From positions 124,001 through 188,000 of the forward strand of contig NZ_BKCG01000002.1 in the NCBI RefSeq assembly GCF_008974325.1: DNA of 64,000 nt. Reading direction: 5' to 3'. Each line of letters begins with the position of its first letter. Position 1 is the stretch's first letter. A program made the position numbers and the translations under genes. Below the pieces are notes generated by a model. That model saw only the letters and a list, made by a program, of their open reading frames with translations. It did not search any database and had not been told where the DNA came from. Below are positions 17,012 through 26,211 of this stretch, piece by piece. Source of the stretch: Patiriisocius marinus (lineage in GTDB: Bacteria > Bacteroidota > Bacteroidia > Flavobacteriales > Flavobacteriaceae).

Positions 17012-19324
17012 TTATTCTAAAACTTTCACATAAAGTTCGTTATATTCTACATCATCAATTGTCAAATAAAATGGTTCGATTTCATTTCCATTTAATTTTA
17101 TGTTTGTATTAATAGTAAATGGTACATAACTCTGCACCACTTTAATATGTAATGTGTCTATAGTGTTAATTGACTGTTTTATTAGATAATAGAATTCTTC
17201 TTTAATAGTTTCATTTTCTAATGGAGATTCTTCTCTTGTTCTATAAAATTCTAAATTAGTATAATCACCGAAACAGTTAGAATTTTCAGGGTATTTAACT
17301 TCATAGACTGCTTCTGGATAAAAATTAGAAAGACCTTCGCTAATACCTAATTTTCCCCAACCAGTAGGGTTTTCAAGTTGCCCATTCTCTAATATATTTA
17401 GTTTATTTAAAATTTCTGCTACATCATTTGGTATATTGTTTTCAAGGGATGATGGTGAAAACGCGATTAAAAATATAGAAACAAAATATATTCCAGTTCC
17501 AATATTTTTCGTTTCTATAATATTGCTGTTGTAACTGTTTCCTTCACTAATTTTATTACCAAAAATATCATAGATAATATATTGAAATCTCTGACCTTTA
17601 GATAAATCTTTAGAGTAGATTTTAAAATTACTGCTTGTTGGATTTGGAAAAATAGAAAATTCTTGTTGGTTAAAAGAAAAACTAAAAGGTGTTATTGGGC
17701 TTTGTTCATAATTACCGCTATTGTCTACACAATTTTCTAAATGTGGTACGTAAGATTGTGCTGTTATATTAGTTGAGCAATAGTTTTCTATTAGGCATTC
17801 TATATATGTTTCATTTGTTGTAGTAGCTTCAATTTGAATTTCAAGTACTGAAGTACCTTGTCCTTTAATTATAATAACACCATCAACTGTCCAGGCGTAA
17901 TTTGCTCCACTAAAGTTTGGAACAGAAAAGTTATATTGAGTGCCAGGGCAAACAATATTTGGACTATTTATCTCAAGTGTATCTATACCATCTATGGTTT
18001 TCACTGTCGTTTTATGACCACAATTAGTTTCTAATATTAAACTACCTCCGTCTATTCCAGTTTCTTTAACAGATATATTTGATAAACTACCACTTCCTGT
18101 TGCACCAATACTCCCTACTATACTTATGCTACCAGTTGTACTCCAAGAGTAAGATGAAATATTTTGATTAGAACCAGTAGCTTGATAAACATTAGTTTCA
18201 TTGGGACATATGAATGATGCTCCAGTTATATCAATATTGGGATGGTTAGCGTTAAGCAGATTTGCGTAATAATGCATAACGCCCATTTATGATAAAGAAA
18301 AAATTAGTAAACATGAAACTGTGGATTGGCTCATAATATTATTAGTGTCTGGTAGCCAGTTATCTCCCCAATCATCAGTACCTCCTGCATTGTAAATACA
18401 ATCCTGAACAGAAACATCTCCTGTCTGGTCAGGATCACCTAGAGTGTCACAAAGTCTATCTCCATTAGTTTCACATTTTAAATCTCCAACTTGGCTTAAA
18501 CAGAATGCTCCTTGTGTTTTCGTTCTGCTTACCGATTCTTGATAACAATTACCGCAGTCTGAATTATTTGGTTGGTTACAGCGTGATTCTTGTGTGTGCA
18601 TTAGTCCAAAACAATGTCCAATTTAGTGAGCAACGATATTTGGTCTATTTAAAGAATTAGCGGAATTTAATCTAAGAGCAAATGAATATGAATTTCCTTC
18701 TTGTGTATTACCATCACCATTGTCATCAGGGAAATTTGCTTTACCTCCCCAGCCTTCATTGTGACTTATAACAAAATGCATATTTAAGGCGTTTGATAAA
18801 CGATTAATTAGCGTATAATCTTCAAAGTCTTCTTGAGACCCACCATTTGTGGCAATTTCTGTATCATCAATAAAAGTAACATCGCATAATGGATACAATT
18901 GAATATTTGTTCCTTCAAAAAGAATATTTACATCATCGATTAAATCAAACGCCCCTTGCACACTAGTGTTTCCAGAACCATTATCCATTCTGTAAATCCA
19001 TATTTTAATTGGGATTTCTCTTATTGCAGATTCTGCAACACGATTTTGAGACCTACTTATTAGATCCGGTAAAATGATTTCACCTTCTCCAATGTAATCA
19101 CCTGCATCACTAATATTAAACAAATAGTCCTGTGGAATATTAAAACCATTTTCGTTTAATATGTCAATGGCTAATTGATTATTCCCTACAAATGGGTCTT
19201 TTAATTAAAACTCTTCGCTTGAACTAGAGTTACAACTAACCGATTTGACTTCTTGACTGAAACTATTTGTAAATAATGTAAGACTAAAAATTAATGTAAT
19301 TATTTTTTCATGAAATATTTTCAT
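17012..19324 (-). pseudogene. Decayed secreted pappalysin-type (M43) metalloprotease with T9SS domain
   Basis: One continuous minus-strand frame from ATG at 19324 (signal peptide ending NSFSQ) is interrupted by three TAA codons and no frameshift. The stops are codon 40 (19205-19207), codon 234 (18623-18625) and codon 346 (18287-18289). Codon 234 falls exactly on the catalytic Glu of the zinc motif: H-stop-IGHCFGLMH reads HEIGHCFGLMH if TAA was GAA. Codon 346 sits where relatives have Gln before the MHYYA segment (CAA to TAA). Ig-like regions and a sorting domain (FSIFPNPTSS) follow. After GIYFVSI the sorting domain is cut and joined to about 150 unrelated residues ending at 17012. The tail is not recognised. 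I read this as a nonsense-decayed gene plus a deletion fusion; recoding is a less likely alternative. Confidence 0.85.
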
Positions 19325-19395
19325 GTCTTGTTATTTTTATTCAATTTAGCAATATTAAATGGTCTTTGAGATTAATACATTGTTAAATTACAATT

Positions 19396-20112
19396 ATGAA
19401 ACTAGATATATTAGCTATAGGCGCACATCCCGATGATGTTGAAATGAGTTGCGGTGGTACCATCGCAAAAGAAATTGCCAATGGTAAAAAAGTGGGTATT
19501 TTAGATTTAACTAGAGGTGAATTAGGTACGAGAGGTAGTGCAGAAATAAGAGATAAAGAGTCTGCAAATGCAGCAAAAATACTTGGTGTGCATATGCGAC
19601 ATAATCTAGCTTTTGCAGATGGCTTTTTTGTGAACAATGCAGCAGCACAATTAGAAGTTATAAAAATTATTAGAAAGTATAAACCCGAAATTGTTTTATG
19701 TAACGCTGTTGATGATAGGCATATAGATCATCCAAAAGGAAGTAATCTTGCAAGTGATGCTTGTTTTTTAAGTGGTTTACGTAGAATTGAAACTATACAC
19801 GAAGGAAATCATCAACACGAATGGCGACCAAAACTAGTGTATCATTATATTCAATGGAAAGATAGTATTCCTGATTTTGTTGTTGATATTACTGGATTTG
19901 AGGATATAAAAATGAAATCTATCTACGCATATAAAAGTCAGTTTTTTGATGCTGAGAGTGAAGAGCCTTTAACACCAATAAGCTCTAAAAATGCAACTGA
20001 TAGTATGGTATATCGCTCTAGAAACTTAGGAAGATTAATTGGTACAGAAAGTGCAGAAGGCTTTACAGTAGAACGTTACGCCGCGGTAGATTCAATTTTT
20101 GATTTAAAGTGA
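19396..20112 (+). CDS. bshB1: Bacillithiol biosynthesis deacetylase BshB1
   Basis: 238 residues of the LmbE/PIG-L deacetylase family. The zinc motif AHPDD is at residues 10-14, followed by EMSCGGTIA. The stretch LDLTRGELGTRGSAEIRDKE and the late YAAVDSIFDL end are specific to BshB1. It removes the acetyl group from GlcNAc-malate to give GlcN-malate in bacillithiol synthesis. The cytosolic thiol fits with other redox genes in the window (TrxB, Tpx, OxyR). The start is 12 bases after a TTG-rich intergenic strip and divergent from the decayed protease. Confidence 0.95.
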   Translation: MKLDILAIGAHPDDVEMSCGGTIAKEIANGKKVGILDLTRGELGTRGSAEIRDKESANAAKILGVHMRHNLAFADGFFVNNAAAQLEVIKIIRKYKPEIVLCNAVDDRHIDHPKGSNLASDACFLSGLRRIETIHEGNHQHEWRPKLVYHYIQWKDSIPDFVVDITGFEDIKMKSIYAYKSQFFDAESEEPLTPISSKNATDSMVYRSRNLGRLIGTESAEGFTVERYAAVDSIFDLK

Positions 20113-20131
20113 TATTTTTTTAATATTTCTG

Positions 20132-20162
20132 TTGTTCATAGAAAGCAAATGTTTTATATTTG
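20132..20162 (+). promoter_or_regulatory. Consensus promoter of tRNA-His
   Basis: TTG at 20132-20134, 20 bases, then TATATTTG at 20155-20162. This is one base wider than the ideal Bacteroidota spacing. About 60 bases of leader separate it from the tRNA. Confidence 0.75.
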
Positions 20163-20223
20163 CACCCGCTAAAGTATTTAATGCTTTAGCAACATTGCTA
20201 ACTCTTGTGAAAGAGCGCTACAT

Positions 20224-20298
20224 GGTGGTTGTAGCTCAGCTGGTTAGAGCGCTGGTTTGTGGTACCAGAAGTCGCCGGTTCGAACCCGGTCTTCCACC
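20224..20298 (+). tRNA. tRNA-His (GTG anticodon)
   Basis: The anticodon stem CTGGT/ACCAG encloses loop TTGTGGT, so the anticodon is GTG. The extra 5' G (position -1) that marks tRNA-His is encoded at 20224 and faces C73 at 20298. T arm GCCGG-TTCGAAC-CCGGT. The acceptor GTGGTTG/CTTCCAC leaves two T:T mismatches near its base. No CCA is encoded. A terminator follows at once. Confidence 0.96.
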
Positions 20299-20302
20299 CT
20301 TA

Positions 20303-20334
20303 AAGAGTCTTTCTTAACTGAAAGGCTCTTTTTT
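20303..20334 (+). terminator. Terminator of tRNA-His
   Basis: AAGAGTCTTTC pairs with GAAAGGCTCTT (11 bp, one G:T), with a 6-base loop, and is followed by TTTT. Confidence 0.88.
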
Positions 20335-20435
20335 CGTTTATAGAAATTGGAGATAGAGGAAAAAAAAGAAATGAGTAAGGAGAAATTTGATTCACATCGA
20401 TTTTAAAGAAAGAACAATATTTAAAATAAAAGCAC

Positions 20436-20472
20436 AAAAAAAATCCCAACTAGATATTCTAATTGGGATTTT
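20436..20472 (-). terminator. Terminator of M28 peptidase gene
   Basis: AAATCCCAA/TTGGGATTT form the stem around an imperfect inner part. In the minus direction a run of T follows (A run at 20436-20443). It lies 25 bases beyond the stop at 20497. Confidence 0.75.
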
Positions 20473-20496
20473 ATATTTTTTATTAAATACTATATG

Positions 20497-21519
20497 TTAC
20501 TGTCCTGCAACTTTGTCTGCAGTAATTCTTTTAGAACGGTTAGCTATTTCCCAAGCAGTTTGGAAAATTAGCTTTGTTCTTTTTTCCATTAAATCGTATT
20601 CGATTTTGTCTGGAGTATCTGAAATTTTATGGTAATCTGCGTGTACACCATTAAAGTAAAAGATAATAGGCACATTGTTTTTTGCAAAGTTATAGTGATC
20701 ACTTCTGTAGTAAAAACGGTTAGGGTCGTTTTCGTCATTATAGGTATAGTCTAATTCAAGATCACTATATTTTTTAGCAACTTCTTCACTTACTTCGTGT
20801 AGTTCTTGACTTAGTTTATCACTTCCTATTAAATAGATGTAGTTAGGTGTATCTGCTTTGTCTGGGTCAATACGACCTATCATATCTGTATTTAAGTTAC
20901 AAACAGTATTTGCTAATGGGAAAATAGGGTTTTCAGTGTAATAACGAGAGCCATATAATCCAATTTCCTCACCAGTTACGTGTAGAAAAAGAATTGAACG
21001 CTTAGGTCCTTTCCCTGCTTTTACAGCTGCTTGAAAAGCTTCTGCCATTTCTAACATAGCAATAGTTCCGCTACCATCATCATCAGCTCCGTTAAATACA
21101 TTTCCATCATCATCCATCCCTACGTGATCTAAATGTGCAGAAAGAACAACAATCTCGTCAGGAAATTCACTTCCTTCAATAAATGCAACAACGTTTTCTG
21201 AATCTGCTGGAGTTTTAAGTCTGTCTAAAAAACTAGCAGGAACTGTTTGGAAATAATTATCACCCCCTAAAGGAGATTTAATACCAAGTGATTTGTAATA
21301 GTTTTTAATGTATTCTACCGCTTTCTTTTGTCCGGCAGATCCCGTCATACGCCCCTCCATTTCATCACTTGCGTAGAAATATAACATTTCAGACAGCTCA
21401 GCTGAGGTAATGGTATTTGCAAATTTTTCTGAATCAGTTTGATTAGAATTTGTAGTTTTTTGCGACGAATTACAAGATAATGTAAGTGCAGCTAGTAGTG
21501 TTACGACTATGTATTTCAT
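20497..21519 (-). CDS. M28-family zinc aminopeptidase, lipoprotein
   Basis: 340 residues. The signal peptide ends in LTLSC (Cys16), so a lipid anchor is predicted. The co-catalytic zinc motifs of M28 are in order: LSAHLDHVG, NGADDDGSG, GEEIGLYGS, NTDMIGR and RSDHYNF. This is the pattern of active aminopeptidases. It probably trims peptides at the cell surface or in the periplasm. Monocistronic, with a terminator behind it. Confidence 0.93.
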   Translation of the reverse strand: MKYIVVTLLAALTLSCNSSQKTTNSNQTDSEKFANTITSAELSEMLYFYASDEMEGRMTGSAGQKKAVEYIKNYYKSLGIKSPLGGDNYFQTVPASFLDRLKTPADSENVVAFIEGSEFPDEIVVLSAHLDHVGMDDDGNVFNGADDDGSGTIAMLEMAEAFQAAVKAGKGPKRSILFLHVTGEEIGLYGSRYYTENPIFPLANTVCNLNTDMIGRIDPDKADTPNYIYLIGSDKLSQELHEVSEEVAKKYSDLELDYTYNDENDPNRFYYRSDHYNFAKNNVPIIFYFNGVHADYHKISDTPDKIEYDLMEKRTKLIFQTAWEIANRSKRITADKVAGQ

Positions 21520-21643
21520 TAGTGTTATAATTTTATAATCTGCAAAATATTCAATTTCTTACAGTTATTCTAAACTGTAGGAAACCTTTTTAAAAACTTT
21601 AACTAGAGCTACTTTAATACACTAATAAAAAAGGGCGAATGTT

Positions 21644-21651
21644 TATCTTTG
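21644..21651 (+). promoter_or_regulatory. -7 promoter box of the MBL-rhodanese gene
   Basis: TATCTTTG matches TAnnTTTG and ends 17 bases before the ATG at 21669. No clean TTG at -33. Confidence 0.5.
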
Positions 21652-21668
21652 CATAAAATATACAAACA

Positions 21669-23057
21669 ATGAATATTGAACAATTATATACTGGATGTCT
21701 ATCTCAAGGGGCTTATTATATTGAAAGTGACGGAGAGGCTGTAGTTATAGACCCTTTGCGCGAAACTGGTCCTTACTTAGACAGAGCGGAAAGAGATAAA
21801 GCAACAATAAAATATATTTTTGAAACTCATTTTCATGCCGATTTTGTAAGTGGCCATTTAGAACTATCTAAAGCAACAGGAGCACCAATTGTTTTTGGTC
21901 CATTGGCAAAACCTTCATTTGAAGCACATATAGCAACAGATTCTGAAACTTTCAAAGTAGGAAAAATTACTATAAAAGCATTACACACTCCAGGACATAC
22001 TATGGAGAGTACTACTTATTTGCTAATTGATGAAAATGGAAAAGATCACGCCATATTTAGTGGAGACACTCTTTTCTTAGGCGATGTTGGAAGACCAGAT
22101 TTATCACAAAAAGGCGACTCGATGACTAAAGAGGATCTTGCAGGTTTATTATTTGATAGCTTACGAACTAAAATAATGCCTTTAGCAGATGATGTTACAG
22201 TTTACCCAGCACACGGTGCAGGTTCAGCTTGTGGAAAAAACATGATGAAAGAAACTGTTGACTCGTTAGGGAATCAAAAGAAAATGAATTATGCTTTGAG
22301 AGCAGATATGACTAAACAAGAATTTATTGATGAAGTAACTGATGGACTTTTGCCTCCTCCAGCGTACTTCCCATTAAATGTTAAAATGAATAGAGAAGGT
22401 TACGAGGATTTAGAGCAAGTAATTGAAACTGGAACAAGAGCTTTATCTCCAGAAAATTTTGAACGTTTAGCTACAGATGCGGGAGCGTTAGTGCTAGATG
22501 TACGCGGACAAAAAGATTTTTTCAAATCGCATATACCTCGCGCTATATTTATTGGTATAGATGGAGGGTTTGCACCCTGGGTGGGCGCTTTAGTAAAAGA
22601 CACTAAGCAACCTATTTTATTGGTTACTCCAGAGGGTAGAGAAGAGGAAACAGTAACTAGATTAAGTAGAGTAGGTTTTGATAATACCTTAGGTTTTCTT
22701 GATGGCGGACTTAAAGCTTGGCAAGAAAGTGGTCGCGAAATAGACACTATGGAATCTGTAAGTGCCGTTACTTTAAAAGAGCAAATTGAAAATGGAGCAC
22801 CTGTTTTTGATGTTAGAAAAGATGGTGAGTTTGAAACTAGTCATATCCCTTCGGCAAAACATACTTCATTAGAATTTATTAACAAACATCTTGATGAGTT
22901 TCCCAAGGATAAACCATTTTACATTCACTGTGCAGGAGGATACCGTTCAGTGATTGCGGCTTCCATTTTAAAGAGTCGCGGCATACATAACGGAATTGAC
23001 GTCGCAGGAGGTTTTAAGGCTATTAAAGAGGCTGATATTACCATTGAAATTCAATAG
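21669..23057 (+). CDS. MBL-fold hydrolase with two rhodanese domains (persulfide dioxygenase-like)
   Basis: 462 residues. Residues 1 to about 240 are an ETHE1-type metallo-beta-lactamase: THFHADFVSGH, LHTPGHTMEST, FSGDTLFLGDVGRPD and VYPAHGAGS. Residues about 265-355 are a rhodanese fold without the active Cys (ILLVTPEGREEE), and about 365-460 a second rhodanese with the active-site loop HCAGGYRS. Such proteins oxidise glutathione- or bacillithiol-persulfide and transfer sulfane sulfur. An intracellular role in sulfide and polysulfide handling is likely; the thiol partner here may be bacillithiol given bshB1 2 kb away (inference). Confidence 0.9.
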   Translation: MNIEQLYTGCLSQGAYYIESDGEAVVIDPLRETGPYLDRAERDKATIKYIFETHFHADFVSGHLELSKATGAPIVFGPLAKPSFEAHIATDSETFKVGKITIKALHTPGHTMESTTYLLIDENGKDHAIFSGDTLFLGDVGRPDLSQKGDSMTKEDLAGLLFDSLRTKIMPLADDVTVYPAHGAGSACGKNMMKETVDSLGNQKKMNYALRADMTKQEFIDEVTDGLLPPPAYFPLNVKMNREGYEDLEQVIETGTRALSPENFERLATDAGALVLDVRGQKDFFKSHIPRAIFIGIDGGFAPWVGALVKDTKQPILLVTPEGREEETVTRLSRVGFDNTLGFLDGGLKAWQESGREIDTMESVSAVTLKEQIENGAPVFDVRKDGEFETSHIPSAKHTSLEFINKHLDEFPKDKPFYIHCAGGYRSVIAASILKSRGIHNGIDVAGGFKAIKEADITIEIQ

Positions 23058-23238
23058 ATTTTAAAAAAAGGCAGAGCCGAAATATTAATGAATTATACAA
23101 TTGTTAGTTGATTAAAATTTTGGCGAAAGCCATACATTATTAAATAGTTAACTCGTAATTAATCTTGATAACTTTTTTAAACACAAAAGAATATAAATCA
23201 CTATTTTTAGCAACCAAAAAATAGAATAATACAAAGCT

Positions 23239-24207
23239 ATGAGCGATACTATAGAAAGAATTAAATGTTTAATTATAGGGAGTGGACCAGCAGGCTATAC
23301 TGCTGCAATTTATGCTGCCCGTGCAGATTTGAAACCTATTATGTACACTGGTATGGAGCCAGGAGGTCAATTAACAACTACAACGGAGGTTGATAATTTT
23401 CCAGGTTACCCAGAAGGTATCGATGGTCCTTCAATGATGGTTCAATTACAACAACAAGCAGAGCGTTTTGGTACAGAAGTGCGTATTGGGATGATTACAT
23501 CAGTCGAGTTTAGTACTGAAGTTGGTGGAATACACAAAGCGGTAGTTGATAATAAAACACATATTGAAGCCGAAACTGTTATTATTTCTACAGGAGCTAC
23601 AGCTAAATATTTAGGATTACCAAGTGAACAAAAATTACGTGGAGGTGGAGTTTCTGCTTGTGCGGTTTGTGATGGTTTCTTTTACAAAGGCCAAGATGTT
23701 GCTATTGTAGGTGCTGGAGATACAGCTGCTGAAGAAGCAACATACCTTGCAAATATCTGTAATAAAGTGACAATGCTTGTGCGTAAAGATTATATGAAAG
23801 CGTCTAAAGCAATGCAACACAGAGTTACTTCTACACCTAATATTGATTTACGTTACAACACAGAAGTCGATGAGGTTTTAGGTGATATGGTGGTTGAAGG
23901 ATTGCGTATGAAAAACAATGTAACTGGTGATAAAGAAGAAATCGCTATTACTGGATTATTTATTGCAATTGGTCACAAACCAAATACAGATATCTTTAAG
24001 GGGCAACTAGATATGGATGATACCGGTTATTTAATAACTAAAGGGAAGTCAACTAAAACAAACCTTCCTGGTGTTTTTGCAAGTGGTGATGTACAAGATA
24101 AAGAATACCGTCAGGCAGTAACTGCTGCAGGTACAGGTTGTATGGCAGCCTTAGATGCAGAACGTTATTTAGCGACAATAGAATCACACAATGAAGTAGA
24201 GGCGTAG
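23239..24207 (+). CDS. trxB: Thioredoxin reductase
   Basis: 322 residues. FAD-binding GSGPAGYTAA (15-23), redox pair CAVC (Cys141 and Cys144), NADPH-binding GAGDTAAEEA, and the terminal GVFASGDVQD motif are all present. It transfers electrons from NADPH to thioredoxin in the cytosol. Length fits the low-Mr bacterial enzyme. A strong terminator follows. Confidence 0.96.
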   Translation: MSDTIERIKCLIIGSGPAGYTAAIYAARADLKPIMYTGMEPGGQLTTTTEVDNFPGYPEGIDGPSMMVQLQQQAERFGTEVRIGMITSVEFSTEVGGIHKAVVDNKTHIEAETVIISTGATAKYLGLPSEQKLRGGGVSACAVCDGFFYKGQDVAIVGAGDTAAEEATYLANICNKVTMLVRKDYMKASKAMQHRVTSTPNIDLRYNTEVDEVLGDMVVEGLRMKNNVTGDKEEIAITGLFIAIGHKPNTDIFKGQLDMDDTGYLITKGKSTKTNLPGVFASGDVQDKEYRQAVTAAGTGCMAALDAERYLATIESHNEVEA

Positions 24208-24232
24208 TCCTTAATAGCTTTATTAAGTATAT

Positions 24233-24269
24233 AAAAATCCGTAGTCTTTTTAAGGCTACGGATTTTTTT
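24233..24269 (+). terminator. Terminator of trxB
   Basis: AAAAATCCGTAG and CTACGGATTTTT pair perfectly over 12 bp around an 11-base loop, followed by T. It starts 25 bases after the trxB stop. Confidence 0.9.
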
Positions 24270-24391
24270 GGTTTAACAAAAGAGTGCTAAGATATTCAAT
24301 TTTTAAAATCTGTTAAATTTTTCCTTTTCATAACTAATAAGTTAAGTGTATTTTTTTTGTATATTTATAACACTTTCTATAACAGAATAGT

Positions 24392-24753
24392 ATGAAATAC
24401 ATACATACAAACACGCGATTAGTTAGTCCACGCAGCTTTTTCATACTAACATTTATAATTCTATTACACACCCTAATCATACAGCAATAAAAATTAAACA
24501 AGTTGAAACTTCGTTAGGGTATGTTAATATCCAAAAATGCTATGATAATTTTAATTTGTCTCCTACTGGTGGTTCTGTAACAAAGTTTAATGATAATATT
24601 ATTAACACGAATGTCACAATTACAACTAAAGATTCTTTACAAATAAATAGCGACACCATGATAGATGATCTACCTCAAGGACTGTATAAGGTTGAAAAAA
24701 TATATAATGATGGGGCGATAGAACAAACGGTGATTTTAAAGGAAAATAAATAA
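24392..24753 (+). pseudogene. Small secreted-protein gene, probably frameshifted
   Basis: ATG at 24392 opens a 32-codon frame with a hydrophobic stretch (FFILTFIILLHTLI) that looks like a signal peptide and stops at TAA 24488-24490. A second frame is open from 24427 to 24753 and has no good start; its end, DLPQGLYKVEKIYNDGAIEQ, resembles the last strands of T9SS sorting domains. The two frames overlap for about 60 bases, so one single-base indel would join them into a protein of about 120 residues. The alternative is a short gene starting at TTG 24556 (65 residues). It lies 7 bases before the FG-GAP gene, so the two may be co-transcribed. Function unknown. Confidence 0.4.
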
Positions 24754-24760
24754 ATTTATT

Positions 24761-26134
24761 ATGAGATATATTTCAGAAAAAATTTTAGTATTTTCTTTGC
24801 TTTCATTTTCTACTTCATTTAGCCAATTTAGTGAGCAGATTGTCATATCTACAGAATCTAATGGGCCACGTAGTGTGAACATTGGTGATATTAATAATGA
24901 TGGTTTTAAAGATGTTATTGTTTCTTCTAATTGGGATAATACCGTTTCCTGGTATGAAAATTTAGGTAATCAGGGATCATTCAGTGATAAAAACCTTATT
25001 GGTTTTGCAAATTCAACTATCTATTCAAGTTTAGCAGATATAGATAGTGATGGGGATCTAGATGCATTAGCAATAAGTGGTTCACAGGATAGGGTATATT
25101 GGTTTGAAAATACCGATGGACTAGGTAGTTTTGGTTCACGGCAAATAATAGCAATTAATTTTGATGGCGCATTTAAGGTGGAAGGGGCAGATATAAATGG
25201 TGATGGTTTTATGGATGTTGTAGCATCTGCTATGAACGAGTTGCAAATTTATTGGTTCGAGAATATAAATGGCACAAATACCTTTGGCCCCAAGCAAGTT
25301 ATAGCAAATATGAATACAGTAGGAAGGTATTTTAATCTTGTGGATATTGATAATGATGGTGATATAGATTGTGTTTCATCATCTGTATCTCCGCAAATAG
25401 CATCTTGGTATAGAAATGATGGCTTGGGTAATTTTAGTAGCCCTATTGCAATAGCTGGCGCAGGTCAAGCTGTAAATGCACTTTATTCAGCAGATATTGA
25501 CGGTGATGGCGATATTGATGTTATCACTGGCTCTATAGGAGATAATCAACTAGCTTGGTATGAAAATCTTGATGGTCAAGGTGCTTTTGGTGGGAAAAAT
25601 ATTATTTCAAATGATGTAATCGATATTTGGTCAACATTTACAGCTGATTTAGACAATGATGGTGATATCGATATCATTACAGGTTCAGCGAATACTCTTG
25701 TAGATGTATCTTGGTTTGAAAATTTAGATGGTGAAGGTACTTTTGACACTAAACAAATTATTACTACTGATGTGGAAGGAGTTGTAGCTGTAGCTGCTGG
25801 GGATTTAGATAATGATGGTGATATAGATATTGTTTCTGTATCTCAGTCAGATAGCAAATTAGCTTGGTATAGAAATAATACCATCTTAAATAACGATGTT
25901 TTTTTGTCAACCGCTTTAAAAATTTATCCAAATCCTGCAAACACTGTTCTTAATATTGAATTAGATACTGATGAAATAGATGATGTTGTTATTTATAATT
26001 TGCAAGGGGTTGAAGTTTTAAAGGAAAATAAAAATTTAAAGCAAATAAATATTGGAAACCTTTTAAAAGGGATTTATTTTATAAAAGTTTCCACTAATCA
26101 AAAGAGTACTACTTTAAAATTTATTAAAATCTAG
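24761..26134 (+). CDS. FG-GAP/VCBS repeat protein with T9SS type A sorting domain
   Basis: 457 residues. The signal peptide ends in SFSQF. There are about seven propeller-type repeats of 50-55 residues, each with a calcium-binding DIDNDGDID-type loop followed by SWYENLDGxGxF. The C-terminal sorting domain (KIYPNPANTVLNIELD to TTLKFIKI) directs export through the type IX system and anchoring on the surface. Such propellers bind calcium and mediate adhesion or scaffolding; the ligand is not known. The DNA encoding the repeats is itself repetitive and could recombine. Confidence 0.9.
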   Translation: MRYISEKILVFSLLSFSTSFSQFSEQIVISTESNGPRSVNIGDINNDGFKDVIVSSNWDNTVSWYENLGNQGSFSDKNLIGFANSTIYSSLADIDSDGDLDALAISGSQDRVYWFENTDGLGSFGSRQIIAINFDGAFKVEGADINGDGFMDVVASAMNELQIYWFENINGTNTFGPKQVIANMNTVGRYFNLVDIDNDGDIDCVSSSVSPQIASWYRNDGLGNFSSPIAIAGAGQAVNALYSADIDGDGDIDVITGSIGDNQLAWYENLDGQGAFGGKNIISNDVIDIWSTFTADLDNDGDIDIITGSANTLVDVSWFENLDGEGTFDTKQIITTDVEGVVAVAAGDLDNDGDIDIVSVSQSDSKLAWYRNNTILNNDVFLSTALKIYPNPANTVLNIELDTDEIDDVVIYNLQGVEVLKENKNLKQINIGNLLKGIYFIKVSTNQKSTTLKFIKI

Positions 26135-26148
26135 AGTTTAGACTTGAA

Positions 26149-26192
26149 TTAGAAAATTCCTTGAAGCTATTAAACTTCAAGGAATTTTCTAA
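26149..26192. terminator. Bidirectional terminator, 18-bp perfect stem
   Basis: TTAGAAAATTCCTTGAAG and its exact complement enclose an 8-base loop (26167-26174). It lies between the convergent FG-GAP gene and the GIN-domain gene and has A/T-rich flanks on both sides. Confidence 0.85.
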
Positions 26193-26211
26193 TTTCTACA
26201 ATGTTATATAA

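Noticed and set aside
25000-25870. Repeated DNA in the FG-GAP gene as a CRISPR-like or satellite array
   Set aside because: The repeats are in-frame codons for calcium-binding propeller loops and diverge at third positions; no spacers of constant length.
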